Part shown: piece after piece, positions 56,626-64,000 of the stretch
Position numbering within the stretch: position 1 is the stretch's first letter
Layout of the letters: every line of letters begins with the position of its first letter
Origin: Affinundibacterium macrobrachii
GTDB taxonomy: Bacteria > Pseudomonadota > Gammaproteobacteria > Burkholderiales > Burkholderiaceae_D
Length of the DNA stretch: 64,000 nt
Assembly (NCBI RefSeq): GCF_014652415.1
Contig: NZ_BMYT01000001.1
Location: forward strand, 372,001 to 436,000
Direction of reading: 5' to 3'
Notes under the pieces: model-generated
Database searches by the model: none
The model's input: the letters and a program-made list of their open reading frames with translations, nothing else
What the model was told of the DNA's origin: nothing
Translations under genes and position numbers: made by a program

Positions 56626-57954
56626 ATGATAAATTCGCCGACAACCGAGCATCTTTGGATGCCATTCACTGCCAATAGACAGTTTAAATCTAAACCAAGA
56701 TTACTCAGTTCAGCGAAAGGCATGTACTACCAAAGTGCCGATGGGCGTGAAATACTTGATGGTACGGCTGGACTGTGGTGCGTCAACGCTGGTCATAATC
56801 ATCCAAAAATTGTCGAAGCAATTCAACAACAAGCGGCCACCTTAGACTTCGCGCCAACATTTCAAATGGCACATCCGCTTGCTTTTCAAGCGGCTAGTAA
56901 ATTAGCGGAGATGTCGCCTGCAGGACTTGATCGCGTGTTCTTCTGCAATGATGGTTCGGAAGGCGTCGATACCGCATTAAAAATTGCCCTTGCCTATCAT
57001 CGAGTGCGTGGAGATGCTGGTCGATTTCGTCTAATTGGACGTGAACGGGCTTATCATGGGGTTGGCTTTGGTGGTATCGCGGTTGGCGGCATCGCCGGCA
57101 ATCGCAAACAATTTGGCGCTGCACTTGCTGGGGTGGATCACCTACCTCATCCACTCAACATTTCAAAAAACGCGTTTAGCAAAGGCTTGCCTGAGCATGG
57201 CGCAGAACTCGCTGACGTTTTAGAATCGCGCTTACTCGCCTTGCACGATCCGAGTACAGTTGCCGCAGTTATCGTTGAACCAATACAAGGATCAACCGGC
57301 GTCATCATACCGCCGAAATCTTACTTACAAAAACTACGAAACATCTGCACCAAGTATGGAATTCTTTTGATTTTTGATGAAGTGATTACCGGATTTGGGC
57401 GTTTAGGAAGCGCATTTGCTGCGAATTATTTTGATGTCATTCCAGACATGATCGTGTGCGCGAAAGGATTAACGAACGCCGCGGTTCCTATGGGCGCGGT
57501 GATCATCAATACAGGAATTTACGATACATTCATGGAGAACTCTCCAAAAGATGCAATCGAACTCTTTCACGGCTATACCTATAGCGCGCATCCACTCGCC
57601 TGTGCCGCTGCAATTGCGGCCTTAGATGTCTATCAAGAAGAACAGCTATTTGAACGGGCGGCACAAATATCGACTTACTTCGAAGCAGCAGCGCATCAAC
57701 TAAGAGAATTACCAACAGTGAAAGATATTCGAAATCTTGGCTTGGTTTGCGGTATTGAGTTAACGCCGCAAGAAGGAAAATCCACCACGCGAGCCTATGA
57801 TATTTTTGAAAAATGCTTCTGGGAGAAAAATATTTTAATTCGCACCACTGGCGATATTATCGCCCTATCGCCGCCCTTGATTATTAACAAAGATCAGATA
57901 GATACTTTATTCTCGCAATTACGTGATGCGATAGTTGAACAAGCTAAAGGCTAG
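56626..57954 (+). CDS. Omega-amino acid--pyruvate aminotransferase (class III, PLP)
   Basis: A 442-residue PLP enzyme of the class III (omega) aminotransferases. The opening HLWMPFTANRQFK, the segment GTAGLWCVNAGHNHP, YHGVGFGG, FDEVITGFGR and the PLP-lysine in VCAKGLTN are the marks of the beta-alanine/omega-amino acid:pyruvate group. It would move the amino group of an omega-amino acid or amine to pyruvate, giving alanine. The true substrate is not certain. ATG at 56626. Follows lpxH by 142 bases and converges with the CYTH gene. Confidence 0.92.
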   Translation: MINSPTTEHLWMPFTANRQFKSKPRLLSSAKGMYYQSADGREILDGTAGLWCVNAGHNHPKIVEAIQQQAATLDFAPTFQMAHPLAFQAASKLAEMSPAGLDRVFFCNDGSEGVDTALKIALAYHRVRGDAGRFRLIGRERAYHGVGFGGIAVGGIAGNRKQFGAALAGVDHLPHPLNISKNAFSKGLPEHGAELADVLESRLLALHDPSTVAAVIVEPIQGSTGVIIPPKSYLQKLRNICTKYGILLIFDEVITGFGRLGSAFAANYFDVIPDMIVCAKGLTNAAVPMGAVIINTGIYDTFMENSPKDAIELFHGYTYSAHPLACAAAIAALDVYQEEQLFERAAQISTYFEAAAHQLRELPTVKDIRNLGLVCGIELTPQEGKSTTRAYDIFEKCFWEKNILIRTTGDIIALSPPLIINKDQIDTLFSQLRDAIVEQAKG

Positions 57955-57988
57955 CATCTTATAAAAGACAATCTTTAGCTAAATCGAA

Positions 57989-58453
57989 CTACCAACGCGA
58001 ATACGGATGCTTAAACAAGTTCGCGTTGGCATAACGATGATCGTGACTGATTTCTTCACCGACCCAGTCCGGCTTTGTGAAATGCTGTGATTCCGATTGC
58101 AGTTCAAGTTCTGCCACAACTAATCCAGCGTTCTCCCCGAAGAACTCATCGACTTCCCAAACCAAGCCATCCAAATCAATTCGATATCGATTTTTCTCGA
58201 TAATTGGTTGTTCGCACAAGGTACTTAATAATTCCTCTGCATCACTCAAAGGAATCGGATACTCCCATTCAACACGAGAGATTCCAGAGGCCTTGCCTTT
58301 TAAAGTGAGCATCGCAGATTGCCCTTCTATGCGCACACGCACCACCCGCCCGGGAGTCGAGCTGATATACGCCTGACGCATAAATACAGGTTGCGCAAGT
58401 TGTTGCCAACGATCAGATACAACTAAAAACTTACGCTCAATTTCAATGCCCAC
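57989..58453 (-). CDS. CYTH domain (triphosphate tunnel metalloenzyme) protein
   Basis: A 154-residue protein with the N-terminal E-x-E-x-K motif (IEIERKFL) that defines CYTH/TTM enzymes. Charged residues line the tunnel in VRVRIEG, LTLKGK, EWEYPIP, EKNRYRID, WEVDEF and VAELELQSE. Small bacterial members of this type are short-chain polyphosphatases or thiamine triphosphatases (e.g. NeuTTM); the substrate here is not known. Starts at GTG 58453 with GAAGGAAG upstream. Follows the M14 gene by 35 bases. Confidence 0.9.
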   Translation of the reverse strand: MGIEIERKFLVVSDRWQQLAQPVFMRQAYISSTPGRVVRVRIEGQSAMLTLKGKASGISRVEWEYPIPLSDAEELLSTLCEQPIIEKNRYRIDLDGLVWEVDEFFGENAGLVVAELELQSESQHFTKPDWVGEEISHDHRYANANLFKHPYSRW

Positions 58454-58488
58454 TTTACAGCTTCCTTCAGTAGATGTTACGACTGAAC

Positions 58489-59613
58489 TCAGTTTTTCAA
58501 TGCAGTCAAAATAGGCTGCAACATCGCCTCACCCAATTTCATACTACGAGCACCATCCCAACCGACTTCTAGATCTGGCATGTTGGCATTATCTTTAAAC
58601 GGCAATTCCAAAGTCAAAGAAACGCATTTAAACGTATGTCCAACGTACTTCGATGCTAACTTCAGCAAATCTTCGTTGTACTTACTTGCCTCATAGCCGA
58701 ACTGTGTTTGGAAATCTGGACTTGCTGCACAGAAGCTCTGAACAAACGCGTCTTGTTCTTGCTTTTGCTTCTCACTAAAGCCTTCCAACATCTCACTGCC
58801 AGCAACGAATACATAAGGCAAGCCTTCATCACCATGAATATCTAAGAACAAATCGCAGCCCACTTCTTCGATTTTTTTCTTCACATAGTAAACTTCAGGG
58901 CTTGTCTCAATTGATGGTGCCATCCACTCACGATTTAAATTGGCACCCGCGGCATTCGTGCGCAAGTTACCGCGCACCGATCCGTCTGGATTCATATTTG
59001 GAACAATATACAAAACCGCCTTATCCAAAATTGCACGGGCAATTGGATTCGCTAAATCTAACAGTGCGTTGAGTGTACCTTCTACCAACCACTCAGCCAT
59101 CGTTTCGCCTGGATGTTGACGAGCAATGATCCACACTTTCTTTTCCGCAGATGGATTACCAACCACAACGACATTTAAGTCACGACCATCAACGGTGTTT
59201 CCTAAATCTTCCACACGCACTTGTTCAGACTGTGCAACACTTCCCAACAAGGCGAGGTGACGCTCCCAGCTATATGGCTCGAAATACGCATAATAAACAC
59301 TATCAGTTTCTGGCGTATGTTTGATCGTCATTACCTTGCCATCAAACTCAGTCTCAACTCGGAACCAATTCTCACGGTCATAACTAGCAACAGCGCGATA
59401 ATTTTCCCAACCATCAGGATAGGTAGCGGCACCCGCATTTAAGATGCGAATACAAGCATCTTGATCGCGCGCACCTTGCAACCGGAAATAAAACCACTGC
59501 ATAAATTCCGCATTGGAATCTTGACGCAGATTCAATTGAATGTTTTCTACATCAAGCGCGCTAACAACTTCAATCGCACCGGCATCAAAGTTCTGGCTAA
59601 TCTTTATCGACAT
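58489..59613 (-). CDS. M14 zinc carboxypeptidase, cytosolic carboxypeptidase (CCP)-like
   Basis: A 374-residue zinc peptidase without signal peptide. An N-terminal beta domain (about 1-120, with WFYFRLQGARDQDACIRILN in part) precedes the M14 catalytic domain, with zinc ligands in RQHPGETMAEW (H-x-x-E) and DIHGDEG, Asn/Arg in NPDGSVRGNLR, and the catalytic Glu in LTLELPFKD. This layout is that of the CCP group (M14D). In eukaryotes such enzymes trim tubulin tails; bacterial substrates are not known. Two ATGs, 59619 and 59613; the second better fits the spacing to AAGAG. Confidence 0.9.
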   Translation of the reverse strand: MSIKISQNFDAGAIEVVSALDVENIQLNLRQDSNAEFMQWFYFRLQGARDQDACIRILNAGAATYPDGWENYRAVASYDRENWFRVETEFDGKVMTIKHTPETDSVYYAYFEPYSWERHLALLGSVAQSEQVRVEDLGNTVDGRDLNVVVVGNPSAEKKVWIIARQHPGETMAEWLVEGTLNALLDLANPIARAILDKAVLYIVPNMNPDGSVRGNLRTNAAGANLNREWMAPSIETSPEVYYVKKKIEEVGCDLFLDIHGDEGLPYVFVAGSEMLEGFSEKQKQEQDAFVQSFCAASPDFQTQFGYEASKYNEDLLKLASKYVGHTFKCVSLTLELPFKDNANMPDLEVGWDGARSMKLGEAMLQPILTALKN

Positions 59614-59839
59614 AATCATCTCTTAGTAAGTAAGTGTTCCGATAAACACAAAGAAGGAATTTGCGCATCTGTCATACGCATAGCATTATTGTGACTGCTT
59701 TTCATCGACTCTGACAATCATTAAAGTCAATTAAGAATGACTATTTTTGCAGGGAGCGATAATCTATGGCAATTTAGTAATCTGATCAGATGTTTTACAA
59801 AATGTTCAGCGGCAAAATATTAAGTTCGACACTTTTTTG

Positions 59840-59869
59840 ATGACGAAACAATCGCAAATGTCCTATAAT
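59840..59869 (+). promoter_or_regulatory. Sigma-70 promoter of tRNA-Pro
   Basis: A perfect -10 TATAAT at 59864-59869, with ATGACG at 59840-59845 as -35 (4 of 6) and an 18-base spacer. The tRNA starts 14 bases after the -10. Confidence 0.6.
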
Positions 59870-59883
59870 GCAAGCCTTCGAGT

Positions 59884-59960
59884 CGGGGCGTAGCGCAGCC
59901 TGGTAGCGTACATGCATGGGGTGCATGGGGTCGCAAGTTCGAATCTTGCCGTCCCGACCA
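59884..59960 (+). tRNA. tRNA-Pro (anticodon GGG)
   Basis: A 77-base tRNA. Acceptor stem CGGGGCG pairs with CGTCCCG (one G-T pair); the C1-G72 pair is typical of bacterial tRNA-Pro. The anticodon loop is ATGGGGT between CATGC and GCATG, giving anticodon GGG, which reads CCC and CCU. The T arm has GTTCGAAT. The CCA end is encoded (59958-59960). Confidence 0.97.
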
Positions 59961-60185
59961 ATCTTCAAAATCTTCCCTGCTGAGTTTGTATTCAATCTTG
60001 AATTCAAACCTTCCAATTCAAAACCTAGTTCAGCACCCGATTCAATATTTATTCAAGCTAAGTCTGCCGATTTATTTCATCAATTTACAGCTAGCAAAAT
60101 CCAATACAAATCGATGTGGGTACAACAAGCTGTCACACACATTGATAGTTTGATTTTATCCAATTGAGCACATCGTTGATCTATC

Positions 60186-60218
60186 AAAAAACCCGCGCAC
60201 TCAACACATGACGCGCGC
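60186..60218 (-). terminator. Probable terminator after the J-domain operon
   Basis: On the minus strand, a GC-rich stem CGCGC / GCGCG (60194-60198 and 60213-60217) with a 14-base loop, then GGG and six T. It lies 9 bases after the stop of the last gene of the operon. Confidence 0.6.
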
Positions 60219-60226
60219 TTAAATTG

Positions 60227-61489
60227 CTATGAAGCGGCTTTCTTCACTGGCTTAAGAATGTGACAGTTCTCTTGTAAAAATCGAAGAGCACCGCTGTAGT
60301 TCGTATCCCAGTCATCAACCAGATAGGTTTGCGCTTCGTCAGCAAACTCTTGCCAATCAGCGAGTAAACCTTCTTGTTTTTCGTGTGGAGCAGTTTGCTT
60401 GATCCATGTATTCGCTTTCTGAACATCCAAACCTTGTTCTCGCACCTTCTTCACAATCTGCTTCGCCGTTTTCTCAAGCAAACTTGTCTTCGCCGGCACA
60501 TCTGTTGCAACGCAAAGCAATAAGGTAAGCAAAGAATCGATATCGGTTTTTCCCTTAGTCAGCTTCGACCATTCTTTAGAAACCAAGGCATCGTAATCCG
60601 ATGTATCTTCCATCTCGTGAGCACAAATGAAATAGCGCTCTTTCAGTTCAAACACAAGGCGATCAAGCGAGTGCTTTAGATCCAATATCAATACCAAATC
60701 ACGCTTGAGAATTTCATCTAATACTTGCAAACACAGTGGATGAAACTTGCTTGGAATATCCGCATCCAGAAGTACTGATTTCGCCAGCTCTACATCGAAT
60801 AATGCGGATTTCTTCGTTTTCGTTTTACTTTTTGCTTGAGCGCGTATCGCCTCAATAATTTGAGCGAATTCAACTTGATTTTCAATCGGCGCCTCAGCAT
60901 CACCAATTAAAACTTTCAAAATACCCGATCGAATAACGCCACTGGCTTCTGCATCGTCTTCTTGCAATTCAGCTTGGGTTAAATCCATTGAGCGCGCGAA
61001 CCACAATGCGGCTTCAATTTCCAATGCATTTTGCTGACGGTGGGCGAGTAAGTTTCTATATTCGCTAGGCTTATCTTTTAAAGACCACACTTCTAAAAAC
61101 TCTTCTACTGGCGATTTCTGCTCTCGCCCTAACAGTGCATACTCAGGCATTGCATGTAACGCTTTAAGCAAACCAGAACCTCCGCGCGACAAACTCAAGA
61201 AGGTATTATCGCGAATTAATTTGGCAGCAATGTCCAAATCACCTTTTGAGGTTTCAAGCAAATAAAGACTAGCAAGATTGACGATGCGCTTACGTGCGGT
61301 CTCAAGCTCGGGACGCAAATATTTACTACCAAAGGTATCAGCGATCTGCACCAAGCCTTTGGGCGCATCTGCTTCAATCGCCTCAATTTTTGCGCGGCTA
61401 ATAATGGCAAATCGCAAACCATGACGCAGCGCCGTCTCAAAAAATGGACGGTCGTCGTATATTGCAATAGCTTGTTGAGTTTCAGACAT
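60227..61489 (-). CDS. Unrecognised 420-residue helical protein, last gene of a J-domain operon
   Basis: I do not recognise a family. The protein is soluble and mostly helical, with no signal peptide or membrane segment. A charged Lys-rich segment (AKSKTKTKKS, about 233-242) splits it into an N-terminal part of about 230 residues and a C-terminal part of about 180. It ends in a basic tail (ILKPVKKAAS). No catalytic motif stands out. It follows the 256-residue gene by 24 bases, so it is likely cotranscribed with that gene and the J-domain gene. Start at ATG 61489; a TTG six bases earlier is possible. Confidence 0.75.
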   Translation of the reverse strand: MSETQQAIAIYDDRPFFETALRHGLRFAIISRAKIEAIEADAPKGLVQIADTFGSKYLRPELETARKRIVNLASLYLLETSKGDLDIAAKLIRDNTFLSLSRGGSGLLKALHAMPEYALLGREQKSPVEEFLEVWSLKDKPSEYRNLLAHRQQNALEIEAALWFARSMDLTQAELQEDDAEASGVIRSGILKVLIGDAEAPIENQVEFAQIIEAIRAQAKSKTKTKKSALFDVELAKSVLLDADIPSKFHPLCLQVLDEILKRDLVLILDLKHSLDRLVFELKERYFICAHEMEDTSDYDALVSKEWSKLTKGKTDIDSLLTLLLCVATDVPAKTSLLEKTAKQIVKKVREQGLDVQKANTWIKQTAPHEKQEGLLADWQEFADEAQTYLVDDWDTNYSGALRFLQENCHILKPVKKAAS

Positions 61490-61513
61490 AATCAAATTGG
61501 CTTATTTCCTAGC

Positions 61514-62284
61514 TTACAAAGCAGACTCTTCGTCGTCATCATCACCATCGTCATTATTCTTTTTAGGTGCATCAACTTCCTCGTCATCGCCTTCTTCTGC
61601 GACCGGAGATTCAGCGAATTCGTCATTTTGCAAATTACGTAAATACACTTGATAACGTGCACGCAATTTCATCAAAACTTCACGGAAAATCTCGGGTAAT
61701 TCATAGCGCAGCAGATAGGTGACTTCCATCCAATCATGATCTTCAACACTCGCTCTATCCACGGCAGAAGCACGTGTTTCAGTATCGCGCGTCAAACTCA
61801 ACAAATCATCATCAATCGCTTGGGTTTTACTTTCATCGCCATATTCATACAAATCAAATGTGGCATAGCGATAGAAATGTTCCACCATCTGCGTACGATC
61901 TTGCAGATAATCGGCTAAGGCATCGTAGCCACCTTCCACCTCTGCAATTTCGTATAAAAATTCGGCAGCATCTGCACCATCACGAAAGATGACCGAATTA
62001 ATCATGCCGCGCAATTGTTCATGAGTCAGATCAGCATAGCGTTTCTCTAGCACCACTGCTTGCGCAAACTGTTCAGGTGTCACCAAAAGATTCACCAATG
62101 ATTCTTTTGACGCATCGTATTCACGAATAATCGCTAGTAAATCTTTCGCAGGAAATTCATCCAAAGCAGCAACCAATGCTTGATCACCTTCGGTTTCTGC
62201 CAAGTTTGCCAACGCATGTTCAGCGCCTGCAATATCGCCTAACTGGATCAAATTTTGCGCTTCAATTAAAGCTGGGACACTCAT
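61514..62284 (-). CDS. Unrecognised 256-residue protein with acidic C-terminal tail
   Basis: No family recognised. Residues 1-about 215 are helical, with a repeat-like N-terminus (GDIAGAEHALANLAE, then GDQALVAALDEF) that recalls alpha-solenoid repeats. From about residue 218 the tail is very acidic (EEGDDEEVDAP and a run of Asp/Glu), ending EESAL. Acidic tails are common in chaperone and nucleic acid mimic proteins, but this is only a hint. Middle gene of the J-domain operon: 61 bases after the 196-residue gene. ATG at 62284 with AAAGGAA upstream. Confidence 0.78.
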   Translation of the reverse strand: MSVPALIEAQNLIQLGDIAGAEHALANLAETEGDQALVAALDEFPAKDLLAIIREYDASKESLVNLLVTPEQFAQAVVLEKRYADLTHEQLRGMINSVIFRDGADAAEFLYEIAEVEGGYDALADYLQDRTQMVEHFYRYATFDLYEYGDESKTQAIDDDLLSLTRDTETRASAVDRASVEDHDWMEVTYLLRYELPEIFREVLMKLRARYQVYLRNLQNDEFAESPVAEEGDDEEVDAPKKNNDDGDDDDEESAL

Positions 62285-62345
62285 TTTTATTCCTTTTTTT
62301 CACTCAATGTTTGATGAAGACAAGATATCAATAGCACAGCTACGC

Positions 62346-62936
62346 TTAATCTTTGCGATCGAAACCCTGCTCTGCTAACCAATCCATACCAGCTTCTTCC
62401 AGATCAACATCGTCACCGTCATCACCATCATCACGACCATGACGACCATAGTGACCATCGAGATCACCTTGCTCATGCAAGTCGGCTTCTTCTTGTGATT
62501 CTTCATCGCTAGCATCGTCTTCATTACTTGTTGCCATCGCTCGCGTATGGTGGCTACGACTTAAATATTCCAGGCAAGCAGCCGTCACCAAGAAAGTATC
62601 GCCACCCTCTTCCGCCAACACCATTTGCGCCATCTTTTCGGCCCAAGGCTCTAGCTTGACCGCAGCAGCCAAACTCTTCCAGGTTGGCAGCTTACTGACT
62701 TCTTTCGATGCAAGCGCTTCAAAACTTAAGGGATTCATAAACAGAAATGCCTCATGAAAAGCAGGCGCTAACATTTCTGGATTGCTCGTCATCATTGGCA
62801 ACAAGAAGCGTAATTGCTCACGCTTCTCTTTTAATCGATGGCGCATCACATCTTTGCCTTCAGAATCAGAACGTAAATCATCTAACTCTGCTTTGTATGC
62901 CAACATTAATTCTTGAAAATAGCGTGAAAATTTCAC
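62346..62936 (-). CDS. Unrecognised 196-residue protein with acidic, His/Gly-rich C-terminus
   Basis: No family recognised. Residues 1-about 130 are helical and Leu/Lys/Glu-rich. The C-terminal about 65 residues are acidic with Asp/Gly/His runs (SDEESQEEADLHEQGDLDGHYG in part, then GDDGDDVDLEEAG), ending AEQGFDRKD. Start is GTG at 62936, sharing four bases with the J-domain stop (GTGA), and AGGAG lies seven bases upstream; a TTG 30 bases earlier is less likely. Tight coupling suggests the two proteins work in fixed ratio. Confidence 0.8.
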   Translation of the reverse strand: MKFSRYFQELMLAYKAELDDLRSDSEGKDVMRHRLKEKREQLRFLLPMMTSNPEMLAPAFHEAFLFMNPLSFEALASKEVSKLPTWKSLAAAVKLEPWAEKMAQMVLAEEGGDTFLVTAACLEYLSRSHHTRAMATSNEDDASDEESQEEADLHEQGDLDGHYGRHGRDDGDDGDDVDLEEAGMDWLAEQGFDRKD

Positions 62937-63211
62937 TGCATCACTCCTGACAAATAATTCTTCCAAATTTCGGTCGCTGTTTCTAACGGCGACTCTAATA
63001 AATTACGCCGACGATTTTCATCATAAGATGCGCGCGCAGATTCATCAGAAAGCACGTCATACGCTTCTTTAACCGCATGAAACTTTACCGGAGCCAATTC
63101 CGAGCTATTACGGTCGGGGTGAAACTCCGCGGCTTTAACTCGGTAAGCTTTTTTGATATCGGCTAAGCTCGCGTTAGTGGCGACACCGAGAATAAAATAA
63201 TAGTCTTTCAT
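62933..63211 (-). CDS. Small J-domain (DnaJ-like) protein
   Basis: A 92-residue protein that is little more than a J domain. MKDYYFILGVATNASLADIKKAYRVKAAEFHPDRN (in part) has helices I to III with the HPD loop that stimulates DnaK ATPase; KEAYDVLSDESARASYD completes the domain. No Gly/Phe, zinc-finger or substrate-binding domain follows; a short tail (ETATEIWKNYL) ends it. It probably recruits DnaK to a client bound by another operon product. ATG at 63211 with GAGG upstream; a longer frame exists but is not needed. First gene of a four-gene operon. Confidence 0.92.
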   Translation of the reverse strand: MKDYYFILGVATNASLADIKKAYRVKAAEFHPDRNSSELAPVKFHAVKEAYDVLSDESARASYDENRRRNLLESPLETATEIWKNYLSGVMQ

Positions 63212-63440
63212 GTCTAATTGCCTCACGATGAAAGTCATTGAATTAATATGTGGTGCGCTTGTTTGAAAAAACAATCCAACACCTAGATTTAGCTAAGGCG
63301 AGACAACACGCCAAAGCATAATCTCAATCATTTACCAGTTCACATACTCGCTCGACCCGTAGCTGGCATCGATTAGCCGCAATATTTTCAAATCAGATGA
63401 TTGAAAGCCAATCAAAGCGAGCGCAATCTAGCCAAGCTAA

Positions 63441-63926
63441 TTAATCATCATGATGATGACCGTGCTCACCATGCACATGACCGTGGGCAATTTCTTCTTC
63501 CGTTGCAGGACGAACCGCTAAAATTTCTGCTTCGAAACGCAACTTCATTCCTGCTAATGGGTGATTACCATCAACTGTGACCAAACCAGCATCAATCGCC
63601 GTGACACGAAATTGCGCAGCCTCGCCCGTTTCTGGATCACGCGTCTCAAACATCATGCCAACCTCTAAATCAGGTGGGAATAAACCAACATCTTCTTCAT
63701 GAATTAAACTTGGGTCAATTTGTCCAAACGCATCATCTGACTCCATAGAAACAGAAATAGTCTTACCTACAGTTTGCCCTTCAAGAGCAGCTTCAACCGC
63801 AGGCAAAATATTGTCGTAACCACCGTGCAAATACACGATAGGATCATGATTTTTATCGATCAAATTGCCTTGCTCGTCGAACATGGTGTAGTTCAAGCTG
63901 ACTACAGAATCTTGAGAAATTTGCAT
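63441..63926 (-). CDS. slyD: FKBP-type peptidyl-prolyl isomerase SlyD
   Basis: A 161-residue SlyD with FKBP domain, split by an IF chaperone insert. VVSLNYTMFDEQGNLID, DAFGQIDPSLIHE and DGNHPLAGMKLRFE are family segments; the insert runs about residues 70-120. The C-terminus is His-rich (HGHVHGEHGHHHDD), binding nickel or other metals as in E. coli. It folds proteins and can help metal enzyme maturation. It lies 229 bases upstream of the J-domain gene on the same strand, with a promoter-like gap between. ATG at 63926. Confidence 0.95.
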   Translation of the reverse strand: MQISQDSVVSLNYTMFDEQGNLIDKNHDPIVYLHGGYDNILPAVEAALEGQTVGKTISVSMESDDAFGQIDPSLIHEEDVGLFPPDLEVGMMFETRDPETGEAAQFRVTAIDAGLVTVDGNHPLAGMKLRFEAEILAVRPATEEEIAHGHVHGEHGHHHDD

Positions 63927-64000
63927 ATAAATAAGAGTTGAATTAAGTAAAGGGACACAATTTAACTGTCACCAAAACGTGCATTGTAACAGAGCGCAGC

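Noticed and set aside
59795-60016. Minus-strand frame of 73 codons
   Set aside because: It lies across the tRNA-Pro gene and its promoter.
1-64000. CRISPR arrays, insertion sequences, prophage or integrative elements
   Set aside because: No repeated spacer arrays, transposase or integrase genes, or attachment-site duplications at the tRNA were seen; the window reads as stable core chromosome.

Overview
The window looks like chromosome of a betaproteobacterium of the order Burkholderiales, most likely an Oxalobacteraceae relative such as Undibacterium or Herminiimonas. This is an inference from gene families and gene order: glnE next to a YhdP-type AsmA protein and a carbon-nitrogen hydrolase, a contiguous flg/flh/che/mot/flhDC block, and dnaQ-tilS-accA-DNA glycosylase. 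Base composition is moderate to low in GC and looks uniform. I see no insertion sequence, prophage, CRISPR array or integrase.

Layout. 1-7854: a 3'-truncated nitrilase-family gene and yhdP (minus), divergent from glnE (plus). 7888-13242: a shared terminator, then pbpG-type endopeptidase, nitroreductase, dinG-type helicase and a YdcH/DUF465 small protein (minus), divergent from a PP2C phosphatase (plus). 13375-24656: the rod-hook operon flgBCDEFGHIJKL, read right to left. 24892-26538: flgA and, behind a sigma-28-like promoter, flgM-flgN (plus). 26688-34315: flhB-flhA-flhF-flhG-fliA-motC-motD (minus). 34528-46469: flhD-flhC, a membrane-anchored methyltransferase-like protein, motA-motB, a CheZ-like protein, a CheY-type regulator, cheA-cheW-cheR-cheD-cheB-cheY and a degenerate EAL-HDOD protein (all minus). 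46995-50863: dnaQ, tilS, accA and a DNA glycosylase (minus). 51436-57954: a TPR protein, an L,D-transpeptidase, two cyclophilins, lpxH and an omega-aminotransferase (plus). 57989-59613: CYTH and M14 carboxypeptidase genes (minus). 59884-59960: tRNA-Pro(GGG). 60227-63926: an operon of a small J-domain protein with three unrecognised proteins, and upstream of it slyD (minus).

How it works together. FlhDC is the likely master activator. The flg operon builds rod, hook and hook-filament junction. FlhA and FlhB are export-gate parts. FliA, held by FlgM, switches on late genes. FlhF and FlhG set flagellar position and number. Two stator pairs (MotAB and MotCD) and a complete Che set (A, W, R, B, D, two CheY-like proteins and a CheZ-like protein) drive and steer the motor. 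Flagellin, the basal body MS-ring/C-ring genes and chemoreceptors are not in this window.

The least explained parts are: the J-domain operon with two acidic-tailed partners (60227-63211); the CheZ-like protein whose C-terminal tail matches that of CheD; FlhG without a canonical P-loop; repeated modules inside FlgK that recur in FlgL; a C-terminal domain shared by the adjacent TPR and L,D-transpeptidase genes; and a cyclophilin with a twin-arginine signal.
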